A stretch of DNA of 64,000 nt from assembly GCA_949752735.1 (NCBI GenBank), contig OX457047.1, positions 17,626,707 to 17,690,706 of the forward strand, given 5' to 3'. Made by a program: the position numbers and the translations under genes. The DNA comes from Lumbricus terrestris (lineage: Eukaryota; Annelida; Clitellata; Crassiclitellata; Lumbricidae). This document shows, in pieces, positions 63,449 through 64,000 of this stretch. Position 1 is the first letter of the stretch. Each line of letters begins with the position of its first letter. Under the pieces are notes generated by a model that worked only from the letters and a program-made list of their open reading frames with translations, was not told where the DNA came from and made no database searches.

Positions 63449-63542
63449 ATGGAGCGATCCCGTAGGGCACTCAGTCCCTCGTACGCTGGAAGAAGATCGG
63501 AAGAACAACAAGAGGATGGAAGACTACGAAGATCTCGAACTG
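63449..63542 (+). CDS. Putative first coding exon of an unidentified gene (partial)
   Basis: An ATG at 63449 (AAAAATGG, with A at -3) opens 31 codons, beginning MERSRRALSPSYAGRRSEEQ and ending with RSRTG. It is followed directly by the consensus donor GTAAGT at 63543. The peptide is Arg/Glu/Ser-rich and not recognised. It sits behind the X-box/CCAAT cassette, which would fit a cilium-related or housekeeping gene. No further exon was found in the remaining 450 bp, so the gene would continue beyond the window. Confidence 0.45.
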
Positions 63543-63629
63543 GTAAGTTTGACTTATATAACTTATGCTGGCCGAAGGGAAGCGGTCCTCGGACCGCCTC
63601 TCTTCGGTCAGTGTAAGAGTCAAACTTAC
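63543..63629. repeat. Long near-perfect hairpin starting at the splice donor
   Basis: The left arm starts GTAAGTTTGACT and the right arm ends AGTCAAACTTAC (12 perfect pairs). After a 7-nt bulge TATATAA, the pairing resumes to GCGGTCC TC GGACCGC with mostly G-T wobbles. That gives about 39 paired positions and a 2-nt loop. Confidence 0.9.
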
Positions 63630-63719
63630 AAGAGAACCGGGCCATTGTAGGCCTTAGATAGGAGTAATGATAGGCCTAGTTGATTTTTAGGTGTAAGGTT
63701 AATTAGATTGAATAGAACT

Positions 63720-63790
63720 ATTTGAACTTTATCTATATTAGATTTTTCTATATTTAGATTTTTCTATATTTAGACTTTTCTATATTTAGA
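63720..63790. repeat. ~16-bp tandem repeat
   Basis: TATATTTAGATTTTTC repeated about four times. Confidence 0.93.
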
Positions 63791-63838
63791 TTTATTATTA
63801 CTAGTCCTGTATACGGACCGATGTCTAAGCGGTTAAGC

Positions 63839-64000
63839 CAGTGTCTCGCAAACTTTTTTAACTCCCGGCACACTCAGCAGATAAATTTTGTATCGCGGCA
63901 CACCAATTAAAATTTATTACAATTGCAAAGCCAACGGCAATAATTAGAGTTTGTCATATTTTTAGCTTGTCATTTTAGTCTAGCAATAGCGAAACTAGAG
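63839..64000. mobile_element. hAT-like element end, runs off the window
   Basis: CAGTGTCTCGCAAACTTTTT followed by CCGGCACAC and GCGGCACACC is a typical hAT/Tip100-style terminus. The 8 bp before it are GGTTAAGC. The other end is outside the window. Confidence 0.6.

Noticed and set aside
63808..63850. tRNA-Ser/Leu-like start (ATGTCTAAGCGGTTAAG)
   Set aside because: Only the D-arm-like segment is present, and a hAT terminus begins where the anticodon arm should be.

Overview
The window is animal (metazoan) nuclear DNA. It contains spliced genes with GT-AG introns, tRNA-derived SINEs with a CORE-SINE-like centre, L2/CR1-type LINE 3' ends, many hAT-like transposons with 8-bp target-site duplications, and abundant micro- and minisatellites. 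A marine invertebrate is most likely, possibly an echinoderm or other deuterostome. That placement is inference from the repeat style and the annexin sequences, and no taxonomic marker gene is present. No prokaryotic features are seen.

The only certain protein-coding genes are two head-to-tail annexin paralogues on the + strand. Annexin gene 1 has coding exons from 24282 to 35850 and annexin gene 2 from 42354 to 57258. Each has nine coding exons of identical length and phase (9, 70, 95, 114, 91, 149, 178, 113 and 126 nt) and encodes 314 residues with four annexin repeats. All four type II calcium sites are recognisable in each protein, with the acidic cap residue exactly 40 positions after the key glycine in every repeat. 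By hand count the proteins are about 82% identical, so this is a tandem duplication kept under purifying selection. Gene 1 has a cluster of three CRE/ATF-like sites upstream, and both genes have CCAAT and TATA-like elements.

Two less certain genes flank them. At 8064-8810 a GC- and CpG-rich 248-codon ORF carries several basophilic-kinase/14-3-3-like serine motifs. At 63449-63542 a putative first coding exon ends in a consensus splice donor. It lies behind a duplicated promoter cassette of an RFX X-box followed by an inverted CCAAT box, and its donor sits at the base of a long hairpin.

The rest is mobile and repetitive DNA. 1-5163: a 4.7-kb hAT-like element with a smaller one nested in it. 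5570-6597: about 1 kb of TACA microsatellite. 6890-8810: CpG-rich block and ORF. 9170-11720: simple repeats, a LINE 3' end, a 28-bp minisatellite and a small hAT-like element. 12148-13636: two nested hAT-like elements. 15034-22007: further hAT-like elements and simple repeats. 36683-37867: a piggyBac-like TTAA element that carries a ~180-bp satellite inside. 40533-42043 and 44770-46348: more small elements with clear TSDs. 52206-52973: a PIF/Harbinger-like element. 60449-61150: a Helitron-like 5' end and CpG-rich DNA.

The most unusual pattern is a short hairpin module, TGATGAC-T(n)-AGTCAT. It recurs inside at least nine small transposons that belong to at least five different terminal-repeat families. 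Other highlights are a 49-bp intronic block conserved upstream of exon 3 in both annexins, tandem amplification of the exon-8 splice donor in annexin gene 2, and the X-box/CCAAT cassette next to a hairpin-sequestered splice donor at the right edge.
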